Positions 39,827 through 48,753 of a stretch of DNA of 64,000 nt are shown one piece after another. Within the stretch, counting starts at the first letter, position 1, and each line of letters begins with the position of its first letter. Both the position numbers and the translations under genes were made by a program. Origin of the DNA: Methanocaldococcus fervens AG86 (GTDB lineage Archaea > AGJL01 > Methanococci > Methanococcales > Methanocaldococcaceae); NCBI RefSeq assembly GCF_000023985.1, contig NC_013156.1, positions 670,363 to 734,362 on the forward strand, in the 5' to 3' direction. A model generated the notes under the pieces. The model did no database searches. It saw only the letters and a list, made by a program, of their open reading frames with translations, and was not told the origin of the DNA.

Positions 39827-40897
39827 ATGGAAAAGGTGTTTTATGCAATAAGGGAAGATTATAATTCCTTAGACAACAAAATATTGGATTTAACTTTTAA
39901 ATCTTATGATTTGAATAAGTTTGATAAAATCTTAATAAAGCCAAATATTCTTGGACCCTATCCGCCAGATAGGGCTGTTACAACACATCCAAAATTCTTA
40001 GAGTGGGTTATAAAATATTTAAAGAATAATTTTGACGGAGAAATTGTTGTTGGAGAATCTTCCGGATATTCTACAAGAAAATCATTTAGAGTTTCTGGAA
40101 TTGAAGATGTTTGTATAAAATATGGTATAGAGTACATCCCATTTGAGAGGGATGGGTATTTGAAGGTAAAAATCCTTGATAGGGAACTGCCAATCTCAAA
40201 AACTGTTGTTGAAAGCGATATGATAATAAACCTCCCAAAATTAAAGACGCATGTTTTGATGAAATTTACTGGGGCTGTTAAAAATTTATACGGCTGCATT
40301 CCTGGAGGGTTAAAGCCAAAGCTTCATGGGGATTTTCCGAAAGAAGAGGATTTTGCAAAACTATTGGTTGAGCTTTATAAGTTCATAACAAAAGATAGGG
40401 AAGTTGTTACAGTAATGGATGGAATTTGGGGAATGGAAGGGAACGGCCCAAGTAATGGGAAGCCAAAGCATTCAAAAATAGTTATAAGCTCAACTAATCC
40501 TGTTGCTGTAGATTTATTTGCTTCATATTACATTGGGTACAAGATGGATGATATTTTAACAAACAGACTACTTAAAGTAGATTTTGAAATAATAGACGTG
40601 GATAAAAATGAGATAAAATCCCTAAATGAAATAAAACCTATAAAATTTAAGAAACCAGCTACAGTTTTTTTGAATTCTATTCTTCCCCCTCAAATAATTA
40701 AAATAATATTTAACTTTACAATCCCAAAGCCAAAAATAAACAAAAGTAAGTGCTTAAGATGTAGAATTTGCGAAAAGGTCTGCCCAGTTAATGCGATAAA
40801 CAATCTAAAGATAGATAGAAAAAAATGTATAAACTGCTATTGCTGTCATGAGATGTGTCCTTATAATGCCATTGATTTGAAAAGGTTTGTTTTATAA
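39827..40897 (+). CDS. DUF362 protein with two [4Fe-4S] ferredoxin motifs
   Basis: 356 residues. The N-terminal DUF362 domain (about 1-290) shows KILIKPNILGPYPPDRAVTTHP, GEIVVGESSGYSTRKSF, INLPKLKTHVLMKFTGAVKNLYGCIPG and MDGIWGMEGNGPSNGKP. The C-terminus carries two clusters: CLRCRICEKVCPVNAI and CINCYCCHEMCPYNAI, the classic CxxCxxCxxxCP pattern. Its reaction is unknown; DUF362 ferredoxin proteins are often placed in electron transfer. GGGGAT precedes the ATG at 39827; an ATG at 39821 is nearly as good. Only 65 bp separate it from the divergent tatD. Confidence 0.85.
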   Translation: MEKVFYAIREDYNSLDNKILDLTFKSYDLNKFDKILIKPNILGPYPPDRAVTTHPKFLEWVIKYLKNNFDGEIVVGESSGYSTRKSFRVSGIEDVCIKYGIEYIPFERDGYLKVKILDRELPISKTVVESDMIINLPKLKTHVLMKFTGAVKNLYGCIPGGLKPKLHGDFPKEEDFAKLLVELYKFITKDREVVTVMDGIWGMEGNGPSNGKPKHSKIVISSTNPVAVDLFASYYIGYKMDDILTNRLLKVDFEIIDVDKNEIKSLNEIKPIKFKKPATVFLNSILPPQIIKIIFNFTIPKPKINKSKCLRCRICEKVCPVNAINNLKIDRKKCINCYCCHEMCPYNAIDLKRFVL

Positions 40898-40900
40898 AAA

Positions 40901-41896
<996 letters not shown>

Positions 41897-41898
41897 TT

Positions 41899-42243
41899 AT
41901 GGGATTGATCCAGATAATTGGAATTTTATTTGCATTGTTTGCCCTTTCAAGGGTTGTATTGCAATTGAAAAAGAGAACTATGAGTACTAACGAGGGATTA
42001 TTTTGGATTTTCATTTGGGTCTCTGTTATTATATTATTAATGTTTCCGGAATTCACCAGTTATGTAGCCAATATCTTGGGAGTAGGGAGAGGAGTTGATG
42101 CAGTCATTTATATATCAATTGTAGTCCTATTCTATTTAATCTATAGATTGTATGCCAAAGTAGATAACTTGGAAAGGCAAATAACCCACATAGTCAGAGA
42201 AATTGCTATAAGGGATAGGTATGAGCCAAAGAAAAGAGATTGA
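41899..42243 (+). CDS. DUF2304 membrane protein
   Basis: 114-residue membrane protein with three predicted helices: GLIQIIGILFALFALSRVVLQL (1-23), EGLFWIFIWVSVIILLMFP (about 33-52) and VIYISIVVLFYLIYRLYA (about 69-87). A charged cytoplasmic coil follows (KVDNLERQITHIVREIAIRDRY). DUF2304 members often sit beside glycosyltransferases in bacteria; no such gene is here. GGAGG precedes ATG 41899. Overlaps the next gene by 23 bp. Confidence 0.8.
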   Translation: MGLIQIIGILFALFALSRVVLQLKKRTMSTNEGLFWIFIWVSVIILLMFPEFTSYVANILGVGRGVDAVIYISIVVLFYLIYRLYAKVDNLERQITHIVREIAIRDRYEPKKRD

Positions 42244-42430
42244 ATTATTGATGTACGATGTTCTGCCATATATGGCAAATATGGAGTTTATCAGAGAATT
42301 ATTAGAAAGTGTTGATAGCTTAGAAGAGCTTGAAAAGAAAGCTAAAGAGTTGTTGGAAAAAGAAACCAACATAACTAAAAAAACTGATTTAAAAATATTG
42401 CTTGAAAAAATAGAGGAAAGGAAATCTTAA
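42221..42430 (+). CDS. Small acidic helical protein, function unknown
   Basis: 69 residues, highly charged and helical (ELLMYDVLPYMANMEFIRELLESVDSLEELEKKAKELLEK). No recognised motif. It begins at ATG 42221 inside the end of the DUF2304 gene, with TAGG upstream, implying translational coupling. A second start at 42251 would avoid the overlap but has no clear ribosome-binding site. Confidence 0.6.
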   Translation: MSQRKEIELLMYDVLPYMANMEFIRELLESVDSLEELEKKAKELLEKETNITKKTDLKILLEKIEERKS

Positions 42431-42448
42431 CTATTATTTTGGGATAGC

Positions 42449-43516
42449 ATGCTTCCAAATAAAAAAGCTTTAGAGATTATCAGGAAGTATATGAAAATAT
42501 ACAATGGAAAAAATGAAGAAAGTATTAAAGAGAGCTTGATTAACAAATTAAAAAAAGAAAATGTTTTGGTAGAAACGGAAGATAAAACCTACACTTTAAA
42601 GGCTGAAGATGAAGAAGAGATGATGCATTCAAAGGTTGGGGCTTTAAAAGAAGCTATTTACAAGTTTGCCAAACCTTCAAAAATTGAAAGTCTAAAAAAT
42701 CCGAGAGTTTTGGATTTATGTAGTGGTTTAGGCTATAATGCTGTAGTGGCACTACATTATAATAAAGATGCAGAGATTGATATGGTTGAAATTTGTGAAG
42801 AGGTTTTATTTTTAACCTTATTTTTAGATATCCCATATAAAGAGCATGAAATTGTAAAAGATAAGGTTAGAGAGTATTTTTTAAATAAAATTGGTATAAA
42901 GTACAAATCAGATTACAATAACGTTAATTTATACGTTGGAGATGCTAGAAAGTTTATAAAAGAAAATAATAAAAAATACAACGTGGTTTTTCATGACGCA
43001 TTTTCACCAAAAAGAGATCCAACTCTATACACATACGATTTTCTAAAAGAAATTTACAAAAAAATGGAAGATAACGGAGTTTTAATCTCTTACTCTTCAG
43101 CCATTCCTTTTAGAAGCGCTTTAGTTGATTGTGGTTTTATAATCTCTGAGGGAGAGAGTGTTGGAAGGAAGAGGGGAATAACGTTGGCATACAAAAACCC
43201 AAATTTCAAACCAAATAGGATTAACGAGGTTGATGAAAGAGTTATAGCCTTATCAGTTATTGCCTTACCTTATAGAGATAGAACGTTAAGCTCAACCAAG
43301 GATGAGATAATTAAAAACAGAGAGGAGAGGAGGGAAAAATTAAAGGAAAAATTAATTAAAATAAATAAATATCTATCAACAAAACAAATAAAGAAGGGTA
43401 AAATCCCAGAAGAAGTTTTAAAAATTCAAAAAGAAGATTTAAATTCATCAGAACTAATTAAAAAAATGAGATTGAAATTTTTTGGAAATATAGCTGATAA
43501 AATTTTTATAAATTAA
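42449..43516 (+). CDS. Predicted SAM methyltransferase (MnmC/spermidine synthase-like)
   Basis: 355-residue Rossmann-fold protein related to COG4121 enzymes. VLDLCSGLGYNAVVALHY is SAM motif I, IDMVEICEEVLF motif II, NLYVGDARKFIKE the next acidic loop, and VVFHDAFSPKRDPTLYTYDFLKEIYKKMEDNGVLISYSSA the catalytic region resembling the MnmC methyltransferase domain. A basic helical C-terminus (from about 275) may bind nucleic acid. GGGATAGC precedes the ATG. It converges on thiI with a four-base overlap. Substrate unknown; tRNA is plausible. Confidence 0.75.
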   Translation: MLPNKKALEIIRKYMKIYNGKNEESIKESLINKLKKENVLVETEDKTYTLKAEDEEEMMHSKVGALKEAIYKFAKPSKIESLKNPRVLDLCSGLGYNAVVALHYNKDAEIDMVEICEEVLFLTLFLDIPYKEHEIVKDKVREYFLNKIGIKYKSDYNNVNLYVGDARKFIKENNKKYNVVFHDAFSPKRDPTLYTYDFLKEIYKKMEDNGVLISYSSAIPFRSALVDCGFIISEGESVGRKRGITLAYKNPNFKPNRINEVDERVIALSVIALPYRDRTLSSTKDEIIKNREERREKLKEKLIKINKYLSTKQIKKGKIPEEVLKIQKEDLNSSELIKKMRLKFFGNIADKIFIN

Positions 43517-44634
43517 ATAAGTTTTACATTTTCCTTTATTTTCTTAATATCCTCTGGTTTAGCTATAGTTTTTGGATGTTTTGGAAGGTAAGGGCATTTT
43601 ATTTCTTTTTCTGTTGATATTTCATAAGTTCCGATCTCTTTAGCTATCTCCACAATATCATTTTTATCCAAACCAATTAAAGGTCTTAAGATTGGGTAAT
43701 TTATCCCTTCACTTATAACTCTCAAATTCTTTAATGTTTGAGAAGCTACTTGCCCTAAATTATCTCCAGTAACTATGGCATCACAATCTAAATATTTGGC
43801 ATACTTTTCAGCAACCTTTAACATCCTTCTCTTACAGAATATGCAAGTATAATTTTCTTTTTTAATGCTCTTTAGCTTTTCCACGATATCTTTTATATCA
43901 TTTGTGTAATCATAAACAACAAACTCCAACTCAGTATCGTAATCACTTAAAACCTCTGCAATTCTTCTAGCCTTATTTAACCCCTCTTCACTCATCTTCA
44001 AATGTAATAAAACATCCCTACACCCTCTCCTAATCATCATAAATGCAGCTACTGGGCTATCTATACCATCAGACACTAAGCAGAGAACCCTCCCCTGACT
44101 ACCTGCTGGCAATCCTCCAAGACCTTCATATTTTTCTGTAAATATGTAAGCTCTATCCATCAAAATCTCTATTCCTAAAATAATTTCTGGATTTTCTAAA
44201 TCAACTTCCAATCCAAGCTTTTCTACAACAGCTTCCCCCACCTTTTTATTTACATCTACTGAAGTAAATGGAAATCTTTTATTACTTCTCTTTGTTTTAA
44301 CCGCAAATGTTACTTTCTCTTTGCCTATAGTGTTTAATTTTTTCCTCATAATTTGAACTCCATAATTTACAATCTCATTAATGTCCAATGGGCATTCATA
44401 AACTGGGCTGTAGGAAACAATACCTGAAACTTTTTTCAATAATTTTAATGCCAAATCTTCCTTATCCTTTGTATTTACCTTAACTAATAATCTCCTATGT
44501 AAGATTTCAACATCTGCATCAATTTCATATTTTCTAAGCAATTTTATAATATTCTTTCTCAATATTTCCTCTAAATTTTTTCTAATTGGGTCTGATTTCA
44601 ATCCAATTTCTCCATATCTAACCAATATATCCAT
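43513..44634 (-). CDS. thiI: tRNA 4-thiouridine synthetase
   Basis: Adenylates and thiolates U8 of tRNA. 373 residues. An N-terminal ferredoxin-like and THUMP domain (1-170; VRYGEIGLKSDPIRKNLEE, FAVKTKRSNKRFPFTSVDVNKKVGEAV) leads to the PP-loop CLVSDGIDSPVAAFMMIRRG. CIFCKRRMLKVAEKYA contains two cysteines, and VTGDNLGQVASQTL is conserved. It lacks the C-terminal rhodanese domain of E. coli ThiI, as in other methanogens. Orthologue of MJ0931. Confidence 0.93.
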   Translation of the reverse strand: MDILVRYGEIGLKSDPIRKNLEEILRKNIIKLLRKYEIDADVEILHRRLLVKVNTKDKEDLALKLLKKVSGIVSYSPVYECPLDINEIVNYGVQIMRKKLNTIGKEKVTFAVKTKRSNKRFPFTSVDVNKKVGEAVVEKLGLEVDLENPEIILGIEILMDRAYIFTEKYEGLGGLPAGSQGRVLCLVSDGIDSPVAAFMMIRRGCRDVLLHLKMSEEGLNKARRIAEVLSDYDTELEFVVYDYTNDIKDIVEKLKSIKKENYTCIFCKRRMLKVAEKYAKYLDCDAIVTGDNLGQVASQTLKNLRVISEGINYPILRPLIGLDKNDIVEIAKEIGTYEISTEKEIKCPYLPKHPKTIAKPEDIKKIKENVKLI

Positions 44635-44637
44635 ACT

Positions 44638-44740
44638 CTCACCAACAACCTTTAGAAGAAACTTTTAGAAAAAGTTTCATCAAAACTGATGCATTCAGCC
44701 CTTCATAATACCTCATTAGTCATTATATGCATGTTTGTAA
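44638..44740 (-). repeat. Intergenic hairpin element, copy D
   Basis: Between thiI and cbiC. It reads CAACCTTTAGAAGAAAC, the stem AAACTTTT-AGA-AAAAGTTT, ATCAAAACTGATGCATTCAG and CCCTTCATAATACCTCATTAG. It matches copy C and the right half of copies A and B with deletions. No ORF. Confidence 0.7.
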
Positions 44741-44747
44741 TTTCATT

Positions 44748-45386
44748 TTAAGCTCTTTTATCTTTTGCATAAGCGATAATTCCATTAATTATGGCAACAG
44801 CCACTGGCGTTCCTCCTTTTGGGCCAATAGTTGATATACTTGGAATCTCTACTTTTCTCAAAGCTTCTTTTGATTCCGAAGCTTGAACAAATCCAACTGG
44901 AACGCCTACAACTAATTTTGGCTTTATACATTCTTCTTTAATTAATCTTATAACTTCAAAAAGTGCGGTTGGTGAATTTCCTATAACTACAACCCCTCCA
45001 TCTATATAATCCTTAGCCAATCTCATTGAAGCTACTGCCCTCGTTATCCCTTCTTTTTTAGCAATTTCATAAACATCTGGATGACTTATAAAGCAATAAA
45101 CATTGTTGTATCTAATTCCAGCCTTAATCATATTCACATCGACAACTATTGGCTTCCCTTCTTTTATAGCTTTAATTCCCTCTTCTATTGGATTATTTTT
45201 AAAAACTAAAAGTTTCGCATACTCAGGGTCTGCAGTTGCATGAACTACCCTTTCAATAATTCCCATCTCCTTCTCATTAAATTTTATCTCATCCCCTAAA
45301 ACTTCTTTTATTTTATTCCTAACAATTTCTCTTGATTTATTTGCTATATCCAATCCTTCTTTTGAAATAGCCCCCATAAAATCCAT
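44748..45386 (-). CDS. cbiC: Precorrin-8X methylmutase / cobalt-precorrin isomerase
   Basis: Moves the C11 methyl to C12 to form (cobyrinic) hydrogenobyrinate-type rings in anaerobic B12 synthesis. 212 residues. Signatures: ISKEGLDIANKSREIVRNKI, ERVVHATADPEYAKLLVF (catalytic histidine), VDVNMIKAGIRYNNVYCFISHP, VVIGNSPTALFEVIRLI and GVPVGFVQASESKEAL. ATG 45386 follows GGTGAT; the in-frame start at 45431 would add a hydrophobic AT-derived leader. Downstream of purB. Orthologue of MJ0930. Confidence 0.94.
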   Translation of the reverse strand: MDFMGAISKEGLDIANKSREIVRNKIKEVLGDEIKFNEKEMGIIERVVHATADPEYAKLLVFKNNPIEEGIKAIKEGKPIVVDVNMIKAGIRYNNVYCFISHPDVYEIAKKEGITRAVASMRLAKDYIDGGVVVIGNSPTALFEVIRLIKEECIKPKLVVGVPVGFVQASESKEALRKVEIPSISTIGPKGGTPVAVAIINGIIAYAKDKRA

Positions 45387-45442
45387 AAAATCACCAAAAA
45401 TGTAAATAATAAATAAAAATAGGAAAAACAAGATAATAAGCT

Positions 45443-46789
45443 TTATTTATTCCTCAATGTTTTTATAACTTCATCTACAATTTTTGGAGCTAAGCCGATA
45501 TATGTTTTTGGATCCATGAGCTCTTCTAATTCTTCTTTTGTTAAATATTTCATAACTTCTTCATTTTCCAATAAAACATCTTTTAAATGCCTCTTTTCTT
45601 CATAAGCCTTCATTGCACACTGTCTAACAACTTCGTGTGCTGTTTGCCTACCCATTCCTCTCTTAGCTAATTCAATCATTATTCTCTCAGCCATTATAAG
45701 CCCTTTTGTTAAGTTTAAGTTTTTCTCAACGTTTTCGATATTAACTTTTAATTTTTTAATCCCTTTAATTGCCAAAGTTAAGATATGATCTGTTAAAACG
45801 CAAACCTCTGCAAATATGCACCTCTCAGCTGATGAATTTGTTAAATCTCTCTCTTCCCATAACGGAATGTTGTCCATCTCGGCTATACATAGAGATTTTA
45901 TAACCCTTGATAAACCGCAAATTTGTTCAAATGTTATTGGATTTCTTTTATGAGGCATCGTTGATGAACCAGTTTGTTTTGTTGGGTCGAACTCTTCCTC
46001 TAACTCTCCAATCTCTGTTCTTTGCATACTTCTAACAGTAACACCAATCTTGTTTAATGTTTGAGCAATTAAAGCCAGTAAAGCAATGAATTCAGCATGT
46101 CTATCTCTTTGAATAACTTGATTTGAAATTAAAACTGGTTCCAATCCCAAAATCTCTGCAACTCTTTTATGCACTTCTAAACCTTTCTCTCCCATAGCCG
46201 CCATTGTTCCAACAGCTCCAGTAATCATAGAAACGCAAATCCTTTTTTTAGCTTCTTTCAACCTTTCTAAATGTCTATCAATTTCAGCCGCCCATAGAGC
46301 AAATCTCATTCCATAAGTTGTAGGAATTGCATGCTGTCCATGAGTTCTTCCAATACAGACGGTGTATTTATGCTCTTCAGCCTTATCTAATAAGATATCT
46401 TTTAATTGCTTTAACTTATCCTCTATAATCTCAATTGATTCCTTTAATAATAAAGAGTTGGCAGTATCAACAATATCGTTTGATGTTGCCCCAAAGTGAA
46501 TGTATTCTCCAGCATTTCCTTCACAAACTTCAGCTAAAGCTCTAATCATTGCAACAACATCATGCCTTGTTTGTTTCTCAATTTCTTTAACTCTCTCCAA
46601 TTTCACGTATTTTGTTGATGCCTTTCTATTAATTTCTTCAGCAGCTTCTTTTGGTATTAAACCAAGTTCTCCTTGAGCTTTAGCCAATGCAGCTTCAACT
46701 TTTAACATTTTTTCTAACTTATTTTCTTCTTCCCAAACTCTTCTCATCTCAGGAGTCCCATATCTATAGTCAATTGGATGTACTGCCAT
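45443..46789 (-). CDS. purB: Adenylosuccinate lyase
   Basis: Eliminates fumarate in two purine-synthesis steps (SAICAR and adenylosuccinate). 448 residues, fumarase/aspartase superfamily. HPIDYRYGTPEMRRVWEEENK at the N-terminus, ETRHDVVAMI-type region (KQTRHDVVAMIRAL), GRTHGQHAIPTTYGMRFAL with a catalytic histidine, and the signature GSSTMPHKRNPITFEQICG. GGTGA precedes the ATG. Its 5' end lies about 80 bp from the conserved CRISPR leader. Orthologue of MJ0929. Confidence 0.97.
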   Translation of the reverse strand: MAVHPIDYRYGTPEMRRVWEEENKLEKMLKVEAALAKAQGELGLIPKEAAEEINRKASTKYVKLERVKEIEKQTRHDVVAMIRALAEVCEGNAGEYIHFGATSNDIVDTANSLLLKESIEIIEDKLKQLKDILLDKAEEHKYTVCIGRTHGQHAIPTTYGMRFALWAAEIDRHLERLKEAKKRICVSMITGAVGTMAAMGEKGLEVHKRVAEILGLEPVLISNQVIQRDRHAEFIALLALIAQTLNKIGVTVRSMQRTEIGELEEEFDPTKQTGSSTMPHKRNPITFEQICGLSRVIKSLCIAEMDNIPLWEERDLTNSSAERCIFAEVCVLTDHILTLAIKGIKKLKVNIENVEKNLNLTKGLIMAERIMIELAKRGMGRQTAHEVVRQCAMKAYEEKRHLKDVLLENEEVMKYLTKEELEELMDPKTYIGLAPKIVDEVIKTLRNK

Positions 46790-46869
46790 TTTTTCACCAT
46801 GATTGTATTTTGATTAACTTTAAATTAATGTTAATGATTTTTATAGTTTGATGAAGGGTTAAAATAAAT

Positions 46870-47255
46870 ATAAATATTTAGATAATATTTATCTCGATTA
46901 AAGAGTTTTATTTTTTAAATAAAGGTTTTTTATAGCTTATTTTTCGGTTTTAATGATTTTTAAGAAATTTCGAAGGGTAGTTTATTTTGATTATTTCAAA
47001 TATTTAGATTAATTAAATTATAAAGATTTTTGAGAGATTTTAGTTAATTATCTTTTAAGGCATATTTCCACAACAAATAAATTATATTTTAAAAAATAAT
47101 TGCTTTTAAAATTCTTTTTTAAGTCTAATAAGCAAAATTTATATATGTGCAGAGGTATATAAACAAATGGGGTTAAGTACCCTTCGACTTATAGGGTAGA
47201 GTAAAGCATAAATATTAAGAATGCTAAAAATATACTTATCTCGAGTAATTGTCCT
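46870..47255 (+). promoter_or_regulatory. CRISPR leader 2 (long-repeat segment)
   Basis: Gene-free AT-rich segment, homologous to leader 1 over its full length in inverted orientation. Conserved landmarks include TTTATCTCG, GAGTTTTATTTT, TTTAGATTAATTAAATTATA, TTTCCACAA, CAAAATTTATATATG (TATA at 47138-47146), GCAGAGGTATATAAA and CCCTTCGACTTATAG. ATACTTATCTCGAGTAATTG lies next to repeat 1. The TATA lies about 110 bp before the first repeat, suitable for pre-crRNA transcription. Length (about 386 bp) fits the long repeat described in M. jannaschii. Confidence 0.85.
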
Positions 47256-48218
47256 GTTAAAATCAGACCGGAACGGTATGGAAATTTTTAGAGGCGAAGC
47301 ATACCTCTAAACAATTGACTTTGTTAAAATCAGACCGGAACGGTATGGAAATCCAGTAACGTAAACTAATATCATGTGAATGAACATTATGTTAAAATCA
47401 GACCGGAACGGTATGGAAATTAAATGCAAATATAAAAAGTGATAATATGACAATGGAGTTAAAATCAGACCGGAACGGTATGGAAATTTTTAGAGGCGAA
47501 GCATACCTCTAAACAATTGACTTTGTTAAAATCAGACCGGAACGGTATGGAAATACGAATCTCGCAAGCGGCTTCAACCCTAATAACAGTTAAAATCAGA
47601 CCGGAACGGTATGGAAATTTTGAATTGAATCCAAAGAAAAGATTAAAGGAATATGTTAAAATCAGACCGGAACGGTATGGAAATAGCATTTTATCCCTCA
47701 TTTGTTAGTATTTCTAATACGTTAAAATCAGACCGGAACGGTATGGAAATAAAAGGGAGTTTTAAGCCAAATAATTTAGCAATAGAGTTAAAATCAGACC
47801 GGAACGGTATGGAAATCTGTATTTTTCAATTATCTCTACAATGTCAATATCGTTAAAATCAGACCGGAACGGTATGGAAATTCATTTTTGAATTTCTCAG
47901 CATCTCTTTCTTGTATGTTAAAATCAGACCGGAACGGTATGGAAATTATATTAAGATTACTTTCTTTGCCATGCCTTACCACCAGTTAAAATCAGACCGG
48001 AACGGTATGGAAATGATTTAATTGCCAAAGTGCCATTCTTTACGGACATCTATGTTAAAATCAGACCGGAACGGTATGGAAATTTTCATGCCATGATTTG
48101 GTTGCTTCATCATCTACATGTTAAAATCAGACCGGAACGGAATGGAAACATGAGGATTTTTTAAGCTTCTCATCATCTTTAAAGTGCTGTTAAAATCAGA
48201 GTCTTAGAGAATGAAAAT
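47256..48218 (+). CRISPR. CRISPR array 2 (14 good repeats plus one degenerate)
   Basis: 30-nt repeats start at 47256, 47323, 47391, 47458, 47525, 47589, 47655, 47721, 47787, 47852, 47917, 47985, 48054, 48120 and 48189. They are identical to array 1 repeats read on the other strand. The 48120 copy has two changes near its 3' end. The 48189 copy keeps only GTTAAAATCAGA and an ATGAAAAT-like end. This marks the right side as the old end and the left as the leader side. Spacers are about 34-40 nt; spacers 1 (47286-47322) and 4 (47488-47524) are identical over 37 nt. No cas genes nearby. Confidence 0.98.
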
Positions 48219-48305
48219 ATTAACACGCTAAAATAAAGATAGACTTTGAAGAAAACTAGCATTGTATTATAAAATAGACTCAAAATAAAATTAAACAATA
48301 AAAAA

Positions 48306-48743
48306 TTATTTGGATGATATAATTCTGGCTATTTTGTATGGAATCACTGCAAGCAATCCACATATTAAATATATGTTTAAATCATTAAAAATACTCCAAT
48401 CTGCCCAATCGTCAAAACCTAACAAAAATCCTATGGCATTAGCTATTAAAAGCAATAAAGCTATAATTCCAATACCTAAACCCACTATTGAAGCAGTAAA
48501 TAAATAAGAAATCGCCCTTATATCTTCATTTACAGCCTTTTTTACTCCTAAAAGGTACGTTATTCCAACAGCAAGTAATGCCAACCCTCCAAAAACATCT
48601 CCAACAAATAAAGGCAATTCACTTTCAACACCAACTACTGAACAAATCCAAACTACAACCTCAATACCTCCAGAGAATAAAAATAAGAGTCCAAATACTA
48701 AAGATAATAAAGTTATATCTTTTTTTACCTCTTTTATATCCAT
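48306..48743 (-). CDS. Four-helix membrane protein downstream of feoB
   Basis: 145-residue integral membrane protein with about four helices: LLSLVFGLLFLFSGGIEVVVWI (10-32), LFVGDVFGGLALLAVGITYLLG (about 44-66), AISYLFTASIVGLGIGIIALLLLIANAIGFLLG (about 76-108) and NIYLICGLLAVIPYKIA (about 122-139). No known family motif. It is 10 bp after feoB on the same strand, so it is probably the third gene of the iron-uptake operon. An accessory role to FeoB (FeoC-like position, but unrelated in sequence) is inference. Confidence 0.75.
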   Translation of the reverse strand: MDIKEVKKDITLLSLVFGLLFLFSGGIEVVVWICSVVGVESELPLFVGDVFGGLALLAVGITYLLGVKKAVNEDIRAISYLFTASIVGLGIGIIALLLLIANAIGFLLGFDDWADWSIFNDLNIYLICGLLAVIPYKIARIISSK

Positions 48744-48753
48744 AAAATCTCAC

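Noticed and set aside
39762-39848. N-terminal extension of the TatD-like protein (start at 39848)
   Set aside because: It would overlap the divergent promoter and start of the DUF362 gene; ATG 39761 has GGTGG directly upstream and begins at the family's HxH strand.
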